A program made the translations under genes and the position numbers. Of a stretch of 64,000 bases of DNA, positions 42,421-51,245 are shown piece by piece. Origin of the DNA: Promethearchaeota archaeon (GTDB taxonomy: Archaea > Asgardarchaeota > Lokiarchaeia > Sigyniarchaeales > SOKP01); NCBI GenBank assembly GCA_016839765.1, contig JAEOTP010000007.1:62001-126000 (forward strand). The letters run 5' to 3'. The notes beneath the pieces are model-generated. The model did not search any database and was not told the DNA's origin. It saw only the letters and a program-made list of their open reading frames with translations. Numbering within the stretch: the first letter of the stretch is position 1; every line of letters begins with the position of its first letter.

Positions 42421-43971
42421 TTGGTTAAGGCGGGAAAATATTTAATCCCAGATGAATTCACTTGGATTGGAGATTGGGCAAAACGACGTGCAATATTAAC
42501 TCCAAATCGTGAAGCGATATTCGATAATATTGAGAAAAACCTATATACATATAATGACCTTAACTTAAGAGCAAACCAGTTAGCTCGCGTTTTATTGAAT
42601 GAAGGGATATCTAAGGGAGATCGTGTAGCTATGTTTTCTACTAATAGAATTGAATGCCTGGACCTTTTTTTAGCAACAGGAAAAATAGGAGCAATTCTTG
42701 TTCCATTTAACGTGAGATTATCAATTCAAGAACTAAAGTATTTAATCAATAAAACAAGCCCTTCAATTTTTTTCTATGAATCCAAATTAAATGAAAAAGT
42801 TTCGCAGATTAAAAAAGAAGATTTAATTAAAAAAAACGTTGTTATGGGAAAAAAATCAATATTAGGGGATTCTACTACAAATACTTTAACAGGAAAAGTT
42901 TCAAGCTCAGAAGTTGAGCGCCCTATAATGAATTTTGAAGACCCTCATCTTATATTATTTACAGGGGGTACAACAGGACTTCCTAAAGGAGCGACCCTCC
43001 CTCATAGATTAATCTTTTGGAATTCTGTGAATACAATTCTTTCATGGAGTTTAAAACCAGATGATATTCAACCATTATTATTTCCTCTGTTTCACACTGG
43101 AGGTTGGAACGTTCTCTTAGTTCCTTTTTACCACCTTGGAGCAAAAACAATACTAATGGGAGATTTTGATCCTGAAAAAACAATCAATCTCATTGAAAAA
43201 GAAAAATGCACTATTGTGATCGGAGTTCCCACAATGTTCCATATGATGGCTAAAAATTCACTTTTCGATGAAAACAAATTTGGATCAGTAAGAATCTTTA
43301 TATCTGGAGGGGCTCCATGTCCCGTTGCAATTATGGAAAAGTACTGGGCAAAAGATAAACTGTTTAAAATGGGATATGGATTAACAGAAGTAGGTCCTAA
43401 CAATTTCTATCTTCCTGAAGATAAAATTAAACAAAAACCAACTTCTGTAGGTTTACCGGTATTTCATTGTGATATGAAAATTATCAATACAAAGACAGAT
43501 AAAATAGTAAAACAAGGAGAAGTTGGAGAACTCTTACTTAAAGGTCCTCATATATTTTCAGGGTATTGGGATGAGCCTGAAGAAACTGCAAAAACTATAG
43601 AATCTAATGGATGGGTTCATACTGGAGATCTAGCCATGCAAGATGATGAAGGTTTTTTTTATATTGTCGGACGTAGAAAAGAGATGTATATTAGTGGAGG
43701 GGAAAATGTTTTTCCCGTTGAAATTGAAGAACTATTATTTAAACATCCTGCCATTGACCTTGCAGCTGTTATTGGAGTACCGGACGAGAAATGGGGTGAA
43801 GTAGGAAAAGCCTTTCTTACTTTAAAATCAGGTCAAAAATTAACTACAGAAGAAATCAAAGATTATTTAACAGAAAGATTAGCTAAGTATAAAATACCTA
43901 AATATTATGAAATAAGAGATTCGTTACCTACAAGTGCAACTGGTAAAATTTTAAAACGAGAATTAGAATAA
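42421..43971 (+). CDS. acyl-CoA synthetase (AMP-binding, fatty-acid ligase type)
   Basis: 516 residues of the ANL superfamily. It has the P-loop LFTGGTTGLPKGAT, the core motif YGLTEVGP, the hinge region HTGDLAMQDDEGFFYIVGRRKEMYISGGENVFPVEIE and the C-terminal catalytic lysine in SATGKILKRELE. It activates a carboxylic acid with ATP to the acyl-adenylate and then to the CoA thioester; chain length is not predictable, although the family resembles medium/long-chain ligases. TTG start preceded by GGTGAT. It lies between the membrane protein and the KAS III-like gene, all co-directional with 9-10 nt spacings. Confidence 0.9.
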   Translation: MVKAGKYLIPDEFTWIGDWAKRRAILTPNREAIFDNIEKNLYTYNDLNLRANQLARVLLNEGISKGDRVAMFSTNRIECLDLFLATGKIGAILVPFNVRLSIQELKYLINKTSPSIFFYESKLNEKVSQIKKEDLIKKNVVMGKKSILGDSTTNTLTGKVSSSEVERPIMNFEDPHLILFTGGTTGLPKGATLPHRLIFWNSVNTILSWSLKPDDIQPLLFPLFHTGGWNVLLVPFYHLGAKTILMGDFDPEKTINLIEKEKCTIVIGVPTMFHMMAKNSLFDENKFGSVRIFISGGAPCPVAIMEKYWAKDKLFKMGYGLTEVGPNNFYLPEDKIKQKPTSVGLPVFHCDMKIINTKTDKIVKQGEVGELLLKGPHIFSGYWDEPEETAKTIESNGWVHTGDLAMQDDEGFFYIVGRRKEMYISGGENVFPVEIEELLFKHPAIDLAAVIGVPDEKWGEVGKAFLTLKSGQKLTTEEIKDYLTERLAKYKIPKYYEIRDSLPTSATGKILKRELE

Positions 43972-43981
43972 GGGTTGTAGC

Positions 43982-45001
43982 ATGAAGTTTCGTCCTGTTG
44001 GGTTAGAATCATGGGGTATATATCTTCCTAAAGAAAGACATTCTAGTGATTACATTTCAAAAGAAACAGGAATTCCGAAGGTGATTCTTGAAGATAAATT
44101 TGGGCTTAAAAGTAAAACTGTTCCGGGTCCTGAAGACCATACAGTGGCAATGGGAGCAAAAGCAAGTTTTCAAGCACTTGAAAGAGCAAGAATTACTCCT
44201 AATGACATTGATATTATTATTTGGGCAGGTGAGGTTTATGCAGAAAGACCTATGATGACATATGGAATAAAACTTCAAAAATTTTTAGGGAATCCTACTC
44301 ATCCTTGGGCTTTTGATATAAATCAAAGATGCGGTACTTTTCTAGTTGGTATGTTGTTGGCCAAAAGCTTGATTCAAACCGATCCCGAAATTAATAGAAT
44401 TTTAGTAGCTAGTGGGTATAGAAATTCTGATTTAATTAATTACAAAAATCCGAGATCACGTTTTATGATAAGCCTCGCCGCAAGTGGGGCCGCAGCTGTA
44501 ATAAAAGGTGATTCTAATAAAAATGAAATATTAGGTATATCTGCAATTTCTGATGGAAGATTTGCTGATGATGTTTATGTACCTGCTGGGGGAACTGAAT
44601 ATCCTATTTCTGCTGAAGCAATTGAGCAAGATTTAATCTATCTAGATGTTCCAGATCCAGACGGATTAAAAGAGCGTTTAGATAATTTTTCTATGGCTTC
44701 ATTTGTCAAAGTTATCGATGATGCTCTTAAAAAATCGGGTTATAAAAGAGAAGATATTGGCTATTTAGCTCTGCTTCACATGAAGAGGAGTGCATTTGAG
44801 TATGTTGCTAATGCTATTGGAGTCGATCCCTACAAACAAGCTACATATTTTGAGGATATTGGACATAATGGTCAAAATGACGGAATAATCTCTTTGGAAT
44901 ATGGCATAAAAAGTGGGAAGATTAGTGATGGAGACATAGTAGTTTTGACGGCAGCAGGAATAGGATGGGCTTGGAATGCAGGAGTAATTAAGTGGGGATA
45001 A
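43982..45001 (+). CDS. KAS III-like (thiolase-fold) condensing enzyme
   Basis: 339 residues of the FabH/3-oxoacyl-ACP synthase III-like group. It carries a full catalytic set: nucleophile Cys117 in QRCGTFLVG, His266 in LALLHMKRS and Asn/His295-296 in GHNGQND, the same spacing as in condensing enzymes. It joins an acyl thioester to a second unit (Claisen condensation), or makes beta-ketoacyl products from CoA thioesters. Archaea usually lack bacterial fatty-acid synthesis, so it may serve a polyketide-like, HMG-CoA-like or degradative route. It follows the acyl-CoA synthetase by 10 nt and closes the operon, implying that the ligase supplies its substrate. Confidence 0.87.
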   Translation: MKFRPVGLESWGIYLPKERHSSDYISKETGIPKVILEDKFGLKSKTVPGPEDHTVAMGAKASFQALERARITPNDIDIIIWAGEVYAERPMMTYGIKLQKFLGNPTHPWAFDINQRCGTFLVGMLLAKSLIQTDPEINRILVASGYRNSDLINYKNPRSRFMISLAASGAAAVIKGDSNKNEILGISAISDGRFADDVYVPAGGTEYPISAEAIEQDLIYLDVPDPDGLKERLDNFSMASFVKVIDDALKKSGYKREDIGYLALLHMKRSAFEYVANAIGVDPYKQATYFEDIGHNGQNDGIISLEYGIKSGKISDGDIVVLTAAGIGWAWNAGVIKWG

Positions 45002-45002
45002 A

Positions 45003-45028
45003 TTTTTTAAGAATTAAAAAATTTTTTT
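45003..45028. terminator. bidirectional T/A-rich terminator between convergent genes
   Basis: The 27-nt gap between the converging KAS III-like and hydrolase genes carries runs of T (six, then nine) and an A-run read as T on the other strand, so both transcripts can end here. Confidence 0.45.
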
Positions 45029-45805
45029 TTATTTTTTCCAAAACGAGATTGTAAGATCATTAAATTCTTTTGGATGATCTAGTATAGTTAAATGTCCTGC
45101 ATCAGGGATAATAACCAATTCTGATTGAGGTAACCATTCATGAATCATTTCACTTGCCCACACAGGACAAGTTATATCTTTTTTACCGACTAATACTAAC
45201 ACTGGAAAATTTAATGTTTTTAAATTCTCACAAATATTTACTCCTGCAGAACCCATGGTTGCTTGAATTAAATCCTTTTTTGTCATATGATCTATAACCA
45301 TTTTTTTTACAATTTGAGCCGTTTTCTCATCGTAAGGAATCAAACCTCGTACACTGATACCTGATGCAAAATCATCAACCTTATAAGTGTTGATACGACC
45401 AAGAACATCTGTCATGGCTTCTTGGCTTACGAAACAGAAACCATCTGCCACCACCATTTTTTTAACATGAGAAGGATAAAGTATAGGATATGCTAGAGCA
45501 ATTATCCCCCCAAGAGAATGTCCAACCAAATAAAGGTCTGTTGTCCAATTTAAATGATTAAGTAGAGCATGTAAATCTTCAGCATAATTTCTTACTGTAA
45601 ATCTCTTTTTAGGTTTTGTTGTTCTTCCATGACCTCTAAGATCATAACGTAAAACATGAAATTCCGTTTCAAAAACAGGCAATTGTTTATACCAACAATC
45701 ACTATTAATGAATAGACCATGAATTAATACCATTTTGGGTTTATTACGATCCCCACTTATTTCATAAGCAATTTCAAACCCTTTTTCAGGAGAATAGAAT
45801 TCCAC
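45029..45805 (-). CDS. alpha/beta hydrolase (esterase/thioesterase-like)
   Basis: 258 residues. Oxyanion stretch LIHGLFINSDCWYKQLP, YDLRGHGRTTKP, nucleophile elbow VGHSLGGIIAL (Ser of GHSLG), acid in VLVGKKDITCP and the catalytic His in PDAGHLTILDHP. All triad positions are present, so it should be active on an ester or thioester. It converges on the acyl-CoA/KAS III operon and might cleave its products, which is inference from location only. Cytoplasmic, no signal peptide. Typical length. Confidence 0.9.
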   Translation of the reverse strand: MEFYSPEKGFEIAYEISGDRNKPKMVLIHGLFINSDCWYKQLPVFETEFHVLRYDLRGHGRTTKPKKRFTVRNYAEDLHALLNHLNWTTDLYLVGHSLGGIIALAYPILYPSHVKKMVVADGFCFVSQEAMTDVLGRINTYKVDDFASGISVRGLIPYDEKTAQIVKKMVIDHMTKKDLIQATMGSAGVNICENLKTLNFPVLVLVGKKDITCPVWASEMIHEWLPQSELVIIPDAGHLTILDHPKEFNDLTISFWKK

Positions 45806-45921
45806 TAGTTAACACCATATACTATTTTTTATTCCTTAAAATACAGATTATCTTTGAGTTCTAATAAACTTTAATTAAAAATAAATGAAAAATAAATCTA
45901 AGTAGATGGGAGTTAGAAATA

Positions 45922-45930
45922 TTTATATAG
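45922..45930 (+). promoter_or_regulatory. TATA box of the surface-protein gene
   Basis: TTTATATAG is a near-ideal archaeal TATA element. It lies 63 nt upstream of the ATG, leaving a 5' leader of about 40 nt that includes the AAAGGG ribosome site. Confidence 0.5.
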
Positions 45931-45993
45931 CTGACTAGTAAAATATAGATTAATTAGAATTTTAATATAAAAAATCAATTGAAAGGGTTTATA

Positions 45994-46878
45994 ATGAAAA
46001 AATTAAAAGTAACTCTCTTGGCCGTTATTTTTATAAGTATCGCTTTTTCATTTACTCCGCCAGTACTTCCTCAAGTTGGGACCTATACATTTCATGGGGC
46101 TGCGGGAAATGAAAAAATATTAGAAGTAAGGGTTGCTGATAATTCAAGTCTCGAAGATCTTTTCGGTGCAGGCTATGCTTCAATCTTAGAGGGTTTTTTT
46201 GATCCAGGATGCTTAATTGTAGGAGCACAAAAGAAATCTTTAGTCACAGCAGTAAATTTTAGTGCTAAATTTGATCCGTTAACTTATATTTTTCCAACTC
46301 CTGGGCCTATAGTTGATGTAGCTGAATACAACACAAGTAATTGGGATTGGACAACAGGGGCTTTTAGTTCAACTCCAGATTCAATCGGGGACATCGTAAT
46401 AAGTTTCTACGATCCAACAGAACTAACACAATTCATTAACAATTTTTATGTCACATGGGGTGGTTTTTTGGGGGTAGGGAATATACCCTATAATATTTCT
46501 ACTCATACTGCTGGTGCCTTCTTGGCTCAATTACCAACACCAGTAGCCCAATATTTAGGCGCATTGGTATGGGAACCTGATTGGACAAATATTGGTAACA
46601 CTATTGTACACAATGCAGCAGCTCTTGATTATATCTTTGGAACGGCTATTCAATATCTAGAAGATTGTACAGAGACTTGGACCTATGATGGTACATATGG
46701 AGCATGGATTGGCTATAATATTTTAGATAATGAATCTAATACTATTTATGAATTCTCAATTGAATTGCCTGCTGCTGCCGAAATTCCCGGTTATGAGCTT
46801 ACAATTATTTTAGGCGTGGCTACACTGACATCAATCGGTTTAATATCTGTTTTGATGAAAAAGAAAAATAATAATTAA
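45994..46878 (+). CDS. exported surface protein with C-terminal Loki-CTERM-like anchor
   Basis: 294 residues. A signal peptide occupies about 1-25 (KKLKVTLLAVIFISIAFSFTPPVL). The mature part is acidic and aromatic, with several DPT/NYT-type N-glycosylation-like sites and no recognised domain. The extreme C-terminus is a sorting-signal-like tripartite tail: IPGYELTIILGVATLTSIGLISVLMKKKNNN (PGY motif, hydrophobic helix, basic end). This pattern is like the PGF/PEF- and Loki-CTERM signals processed by archaeosortases. It is probably an S-layer-associated or secreted protein. I start at the ATG after AAAGGG, not at the TTG 15 nt upstream. Confidence 0.75.
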   Translation: MKKLKVTLLAVIFISIAFSFTPPVLPQVGTYTFHGAAGNEKILEVRVADNSSLEDLFGAGYASILEGFFDPGCLIVGAQKKSLVTAVNFSAKFDPLTYIFPTPGPIVDVAEYNTSNWDWTTGAFSSTPDSIGDIVISFYDPTELTQFINNFYVTWGGFLGVGNIPYNISTHTAGAFLAQLPTPVAQYLGALVWEPDWTNIGNTIVHNAAALDYIFGTAIQYLEDCTETWTYDGTYGAWIGYNILDNESNTIYEFSIELPAAAEIPGYELTIILGVATLTSIGLISVLMKKKNNN

Positions 46879-46920
46879 ACTTCAAAATTTTTTTTTATTT
46901 TATAATATTTTAAATGCAAT

Positions 46921-47670
46921 TTATTTATCAGAACTTTTTTTAAATAAATTTTTAAAAATTTTAATTCGCCCAGTTGTTATACCACGTGATAAATACATAA
47001 ATGGAGTATCTATAACTCCAAAAAACCACTTAGTAATGATTTGTCCTAATATCATTTCCCCGATAAGTATTAAAGGATAATCTCCCATAAAGGCAATAGT
47101 TATGAAAAGCACGCTGTCTAAAGCTAATGTTGGTATATCACTGAAGACATTCCTGATCCACAAATTCTTATCTTTAGTCAATTTTTTAAGTTTTGCATAT
47201 ATCACGGCATCAAGATTTTCTGTTATAATGAATGCGATCCACGATGCTGCTGTTATTCGTAAAGTTGAGCCAAAGAAACTTATCCAATATTGTTGAGTTG
47301 TTGTTGGATCGCCCCCCCAAAAGGGTGCTGGAATTATCTCAATACTAAACCAAATAAATATCGACATAAAGATTTGAGTAATAAATGCGATGAAGATCAT
47401 TCTATGTGTTCTTTTTCGCCCGAAATTTTCATTTACCATGTCTGTAATCTGAAATGTAAATGGAAAAATAAGAACTGCTACCGGAGCTGTAATTTGAAAA
47501 GTTCCGATGCTGAAGTCTCCAATTTTTGCCGCAATTATTTGAGAAATTGTTATAAATAAAATATAAAAGGCAATTGCTACATCTTCTTTTTGCTGAGTTT
47601 TAATATACTGGCTTATAAAGAGCGTTGAGATGAAAATCGTAATAATCCATATTAATAATATTAACCACAT
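46921..47670 (-). CDS. VUT family (YhhQ-like) queuosine-precursor transporter
   Basis: 249 residues with six to seven membrane helices. It carries the family motifs ITDMVNENFGRKRTHRMIFIAF, ASWIAFIITENLDAVIYAKLKK and RNVFSDIPTLALDSVLFITIAF, followed by IGQIITKWFFGVIDTPFMYLSR. This is the DUF165/YhhQ group that imports 7-deazaguanine precursors in bacteria. In archaea the cargo is probably a precursor of archaeosine (preQ0/preQ1), inferred from the family. ATG start, no ribosome site noted. Convergent with the surface protein. Confidence 0.85.
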   Translation of the reverse strand: MWLILLIWIITIFISTLFISQYIKTQQKEDVAIAFYILFITISQIIAAKIGDFSIGTFQITAPVAVLIFPFTFQITDMVNENFGRKRTHRMIFIAFITQIFMSIFIWFSIEIIPAPFWGGDPTTTQQYWISFFGSTLRITAASWIAFIITENLDAVIYAKLKKLTKDKNLWIRNVFSDIPTLALDSVLFITIAFMGDYPLILIGEMILGQIITKWFFGVIDTPFMYLSRGITTGRIKIFKNLFKKSSDK

Positions 47671-47831
47671 TTCAATCGACTTATTTCAATTTTTAAAATA
47701 ATAATAAAATTTTATTTATCCTGCTTTTTAAAATAATCTCTTAGTAGATTATTAAATAAAGTTGAATGTTATATAAACAATGTATTTTTATTTTACTTCA
47801 TATTTTATCATGGGATAATTGGAGGTAAGAA

Positions 47832-49148
47832 ATTATCAAAAATAACTTAGTTAAAACTATTTTAGATTTATTGTCTGAATTTACTGAAGGAAAAACTCAA
47901 ATTATTAAAGAAGAGAAGAGGTATAATCCTCAAATTATCCATTATTATAACGAAATTATCAGAAATTGGAATAAATTAAATTTTATTGTCCAAAAGACAC
48001 TTAGATCATTGGAAAAATCCAATGAGGATAGGTCTTATACCAATGAGCTATTATTGCTTGCTACATATCGGTTAATATTTGAAAAAGTAGACATTGAAAC
48101 AATTATCAAAGAAATGGGCCAAAAAAATGACTTTATTTCATTCTTAGAAAAGCTAAAAACATTTTCTTGGAAACTTGCATTAAAGGGTAAAAGTAAACTT
48201 GAAAAATTAAGCATTAAGGAAGCAATTCCTAGCTTTTTTATTGAACATCTAGTACCGGTAATGAACTTTGATTTTTTAAAAGAAAATATTAAATATATGA
48301 ATCAGTATACATCTCAGAAGAATATTACCTTTAGAATTAATACATTACCTAATGATTCATTAGAATCATTAAAAAATTCAATAGAAAAAGAATTTAATGA
48401 AAATAATATAAAAATTAGGCAAGATGCTAAAATTCCACTTATATTTCATACATCACTTAAAAACAAAAGAAGAATTCTTCTTAGCGATTGGTATAGAAAT
48501 GGTAAATTAATTTTTCAAGATAAAGCATCTTTTTTAATTATTCAATTATTATCACCCCAATCAGGAGATTTTATTTGCGATATGTGTGCTGCCCCTGGAA
48601 TTAAATCTAGTTTAATTGCTCAATTAACTAAAAATGAAGCTAAGATTATCTGTAATGATTTTAATAATAAACGATTGAAATTTACTAAGTTTTTTTTGAA
48701 TTTTTTAAAGGTGTCGAATATTTTTTTAATCAATTCAGATGGAACAAACTTTCCTGTTAATTTAAAAACTAAATTTGATAGAATGTTGATTGATGCTCCT
48801 TGTACAGGTAGTGGAACTTTTTTATCAAATCCAGAACTTAAATGGCGTCAAAATCCAACATTTCTTCATCAAAATATTGTATTTCAAGAAAAATTACTAG
48901 AATCAGGATTAAAATATCTAAAGCCTAACGGTATATTAATTTATTCTACTTGTAGTTTGTATCCTGAAGAAGGAGAATTACAAATTATAAAGTTTAAAGA
49001 AGCCTTAGAACCTTTAACTGTACCAAAATGGTTTTCACCTAGTTATAAAATTAATAATGTGGAATTGAAAGGTACAGGAAGATTATTTCCAGCAATTCAT
49101 AAGACCCAAGGATTTTTTGTGGGTAAATTCAAAAAAAAGGAAAAATAA
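47832..49148 (+). CDS. RNA m5C methyltransferase (NSUN/RsmB family); probable ATT start
   Basis: About 438 residues. A helical NusB-like N-terminal domain leads to the SAM-dependent methyltransferase: motif I ICDMCAAPGIKSSLIAQ, motif IV DAPCTGSGTF (release Cys) and motif VI YSTCSLYPEEGE (nucleophile Cys), diagnostic of NOL1/NOP2/sun tRNA or rRNA cytosine-5 methyltransferases. The N-terminus reads IIKNNLVKTILDLLSEFTEG back to a TAA and contains no ATG or GTG; the only usual codon, TTG (47871), would remove 13 conserved-looking residues. ATT, exactly 5 nt after a perfect GGAGGT, is the best start. Co-directional with a downstream two-repeat protein. Confidence 0.9.
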   Translation: MIKNNLVKTILDLLSEFTEGKTQIIKEEKRYNPQIIHYYNEIIRNWNKLNFIVQKTLRSLEKSNEDRSYTNELLLLATYRLIFEKVDIETIIKEMGQKNDFISFLEKLKTFSWKLALKGKSKLEKLSIKEAIPSFFIEHLVPVMNFDFLKENIKYMNQYTSQKNITFRINTLPNDSLESLKNSIEKEFNENNIKIRQDAKIPLIFHTSLKNKRRILLSDWYRNGKLIFQDKASFLIIQLLSPQSGDFICDMCAAPGIKSSLIAQLTKNEAKIICNDFNNKRLKFTKFFLNFLKVSNIFLINSDGTNFPVNLKTKFDRMLIDAPCTGSGTFLSNPELKWRQNPTFLHQNIVFQEKLLESGLKYLKPNGILIYSTCSLYPEEGELQIIKFKEALEPLTVPKWFSPSYKINNVELKGTGRLFPAIHKTQGFFVGKFKKKEK

Positions 49149-49186
49149 TATAAATTATTACTTTTTCAATTCAGTAGGTTATTTAA

Positions 49187-49999
49187 ATGGTTAATAATAA
49201 GAAAAAATTCTGGACTATAAGTGAAATTGATGCAACTGGTGTGAGAGGGCCTCATGAAATAGAATTAAAAAACATTAGTAATGCTAAATACCATAATTTC
49301 ATTAATATTGACCAAGAAAAACTCTTAAAGATTGTAAACGAAGATTTAGGAGCAAAAATTGAAAATATGGGATTAAATGAAGATTGGACTATAACAATTG
49401 AAATGTTTCCTCAAGTAAAAATTCATATAATTTATAGTTATTTTGGTGATGAATTTGGTGACATCGAAGCAGAATTTAAATTTTTATTTTCTGGCGAACA
49501 TGCAAATATGGTTCCAGGTGAAGATAGTGCCACATTTATAGATGTTATAATAGATTTCTTAGAAAGAAGGATTAAAGAAGAAGAACCTTTTGGTAAAAAT
49601 TATGAAAAGAAATCTGAGTTAATGGAAAAGGTTCTAATTCAGAGAGCTAACCCTTTTTCATTATTAGTTGAAAAGGATCTCGAAAAACTTGCAGAATTTA
49701 TAGGAGCTAAAGTATGGAAAACTAAAGGTGGATGGAAAATTAAAAGACAAATCTTTCCAAAAATCTTTACAGAAATAACATGGGATTACCAGAATGGATT
49801 AGATATTTCCTTCTTTGGAGATAATTTATCAAAGAATATAAGCAGTTATCATGGAGAATTAATCGGGATTTTCACCATAAATCACATTTTGAGATATATA
49901 ACAATTCGAAATGAAGAGAAAGATTTACCAGATATTTGCTATATGATGTTTTCTCGGCATTACACAAAAGCTAAAAATTGGAATCATAGAACTCGATAA
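49187..49999 (+). CDS. protein with two DUF3786-like repeats
   Basis: 270 residues made of two similar halves. The first is LGAKIENMGLNEDWTITIEMFPQ, then VKIHIIYSYFGDEF and VPGEDSATFIDVIIDFLE. The second is IGAKVWKTKGGWKIKRQIFPKIFTEITW, then FFGDNLSKNISSYHGELIGIFTINHIL (both quoted as landmarks). The repeated FP...w....g....f.g...s.....e....i...iL pattern resembles DUF3786, a family of unknown function in anaerobes. No signal or membrane segment. It follows the RNA methyltransferase by 39 nt; the link may be only transcriptional. Confidence 0.6.
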   Translation: MVNNKKKFWTISEIDATGVRGPHEIELKNISNAKYHNFINIDQEKLLKIVNEDLGAKIENMGLNEDWTITIEMFPQVKIHIIYSYFGDEFGDIEAEFKFLFSGEHANMVPGEDSATFIDVIIDFLERRIKEEEPFGKNYEKKSELMEKVLIQRANPFSLLVEKDLEKLAEFIGAKVWKTKGGWKIKRQIFPKIFTEITWDYQNGLDISFFGDNLSKNISSYHGELIGIFTINHILRYITIRNEEKDLPDICYMMFSRHYTKAKNWNHRTR

Positions 50000-50042
50000 T
50001 CTTTTCCTTCCTTAAAAAAAAATTAATAAAAAGAATAAAATT

Positions 50043-50600
50043 TTATTCAATTGTCCAAATTACTGTTCTTCCTTTCTTTTTGAACCTTTTAACTTTTTTA
50101 GCACTTTCTAAATCGGACATAACTTTCCAAATTTGAGAGTTGCTTAGCTTAAAATACCTTCTTAATTCTGGTGTTGACATTTGAGTGCCGTTTAAAAGGT
50201 TTATTATTAATCTCTTAATCTCATCAACAGTATCTTCGTCTGAACTATCTGAATCTTCCTCAGAGTCATTATCATTTACTTCCATTTCATCAATTATCCT
50301 CAAAGCAATTTTATTTAATTCTTTTAAGTTATTTTCAATACCCTGGGGTTTCATAAATAAGCAACATAATTCTAAGTCTCTTGGAAAAGCTACTATATAA
50401 AATTTGTCGTATAGTATTGCTCTTGGTTTTTTTCCTGCATTTCCTCCTCGAAATGCAAGATAAAAATTCATAGCAAAATCATCTAATTTCAATAGCTTAG
50501 CACTATTACTATATCCTCGTTTCCATTTAAGAAATGGACCATCAATCATATCAAATCCAATAAGAGCAGCCCCAAAAAGTTCTTTTTCATTAAAATGCAA
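50043..50600 (-). CDS. longin-like/winged-helix fusion protein
   Basis: 185 residues. The first 110 look like a longin or roadblock-related domain: ELFGAALIGFDMIDGPFLKWKRG opening strands, then AILYDKFYIVAFPRDLELCCLFMKPQGIENNLKELNKIALRI with the central strand and last helix. An acidic linker (DNDSEEDSDSSDEDTVDE) follows, and the last 70 residues are a winged helix (MSTPELRRYFKLSNSQIWKVMSDLES, wing VKRFKKKGRTVIWTIE). Longin/roadblock domains bind small GTPases in Asgards and eukaryotes, and the preceding gene is exactly such a GTPase, overlapping this start by 11 bp. A GTPase-controlled DNA-binding regulator is a plausible reading; the longin identity is by eye. Confidence 0.6.
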   Translation of the reverse strand: MHFNEKELFGAALIGFDMIDGPFLKWKRGYSNSAKLLKLDDFAMNFYLAFRGGNAGKKPRAILYDKFYIVAFPRDLELCCLFMKPQGIENNLKELNKIALRIIDEMEVNDNDSEEDSDSSDEDTVDEIKRLIINLLNGTQMSTPELRRYFKLSNSQIWKVMSDLESAKKVKRFKKKGRTVIWTIE

Positions 50601-51135
50601 TTTCTTTCATCCTCCTTTTAGCAATTTTTTCTAATTCTTTTTTTATAATATTCATAAGTTTACGACGTTCAGCGGGATTAATTGCTGTAAGGCCATATGT
50701 TTTTACATGAAGTATATCTTCTACTCTTTTAGGTTCCATTCTTCCATCATTTTTCGCTAAATCCTGCTTATTGGCAATCACTATTATAGGGCAGTTATTC
50801 TCGACAAAATGGGTTGCATAATTAATTAATTCGCGAGATTTTAGAACATTTTTCGGTGATGAATCGGTTACTACAAAAAGGAGATCTGAACCTAATAAAT
50901 GATCCCTGCTGCAAGATTGTAGATAACCTTGCTGTCCAGCGAAATCCCATAACTTGATGGTAAAACTATCAAACTTTACAGTCTTTAAGTCAAACCCATG
51001 GGTGGGTAGATAAATTCTATCAATTGTATTTTTAGAAAGCAATTTTAAAATTGTAGTTTTACCAACAGCGGGAGATCCAATTATGCTAACCTTGTAAAGA
51101 TTATGTAATTCAGAACTCAACATCTTATTAATCAA
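50590..51135 (-). CDS. Ras-superfamily small GTPase
   Basis: 181 residues with every G box: G1 GSPAVGKT (20-27), G2 Thr in PTHGFD, G3 DFAGQQ (65-70), G4 NKQD (123-126) and G5 LTAIN (150-154). It resembles the eukaryotic-signature small GTPases that are expanded in Asgard archaea, with DFAGQ rather than the DTAGQ of Rab/Ras. There is no C-terminal cysteine for prenylation, so membrane attachment would need a partner. Its 3' end overlaps the longin-like/winged-helix gene by 11 bp, and both are probably made together. Function, GTPase-activating partner and exchange factor are unknown. Confidence 0.9.
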   Translation of the reverse strand: MINKMLSSELHNLYKVSIIGSPAVGKTTILKLLSKNTIDRIYLPTHGFDLKTVKFDSFTIKLWDFAGQQGYLQSCSRDHLLGSDLLFVVTDSSPKNVLKSRELINYATHFVENNCPIIVIANKQDLAKNDGRMEPKRVEDILHVKTYGLTAINPAERRKLMNIIKKELEKIAKRRMKEIAF

Positions 51136-51245
51136 AAAAAAAGAATTTGTTTAAAGTTAAAAGAACTCATAGTTTATATGAATCTGGATAATATCTACAT
51201 ATCATGGAAGCATTTAAGGAAAAATAAAGTAAATATTGAACTTTC

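Noticed and set aside
43128-43403. Antisense open frame in the acyl-CoA synthetase gene
   Set aside because: Shadow of a gene with unmistakable ANL motifs.
45979-45993. TTG start for the surface protein, five codons upstream of ATG
   Set aside because: The ribosome site AAAGGG lies between this TTG and the ATG, so the ATG is the better start.
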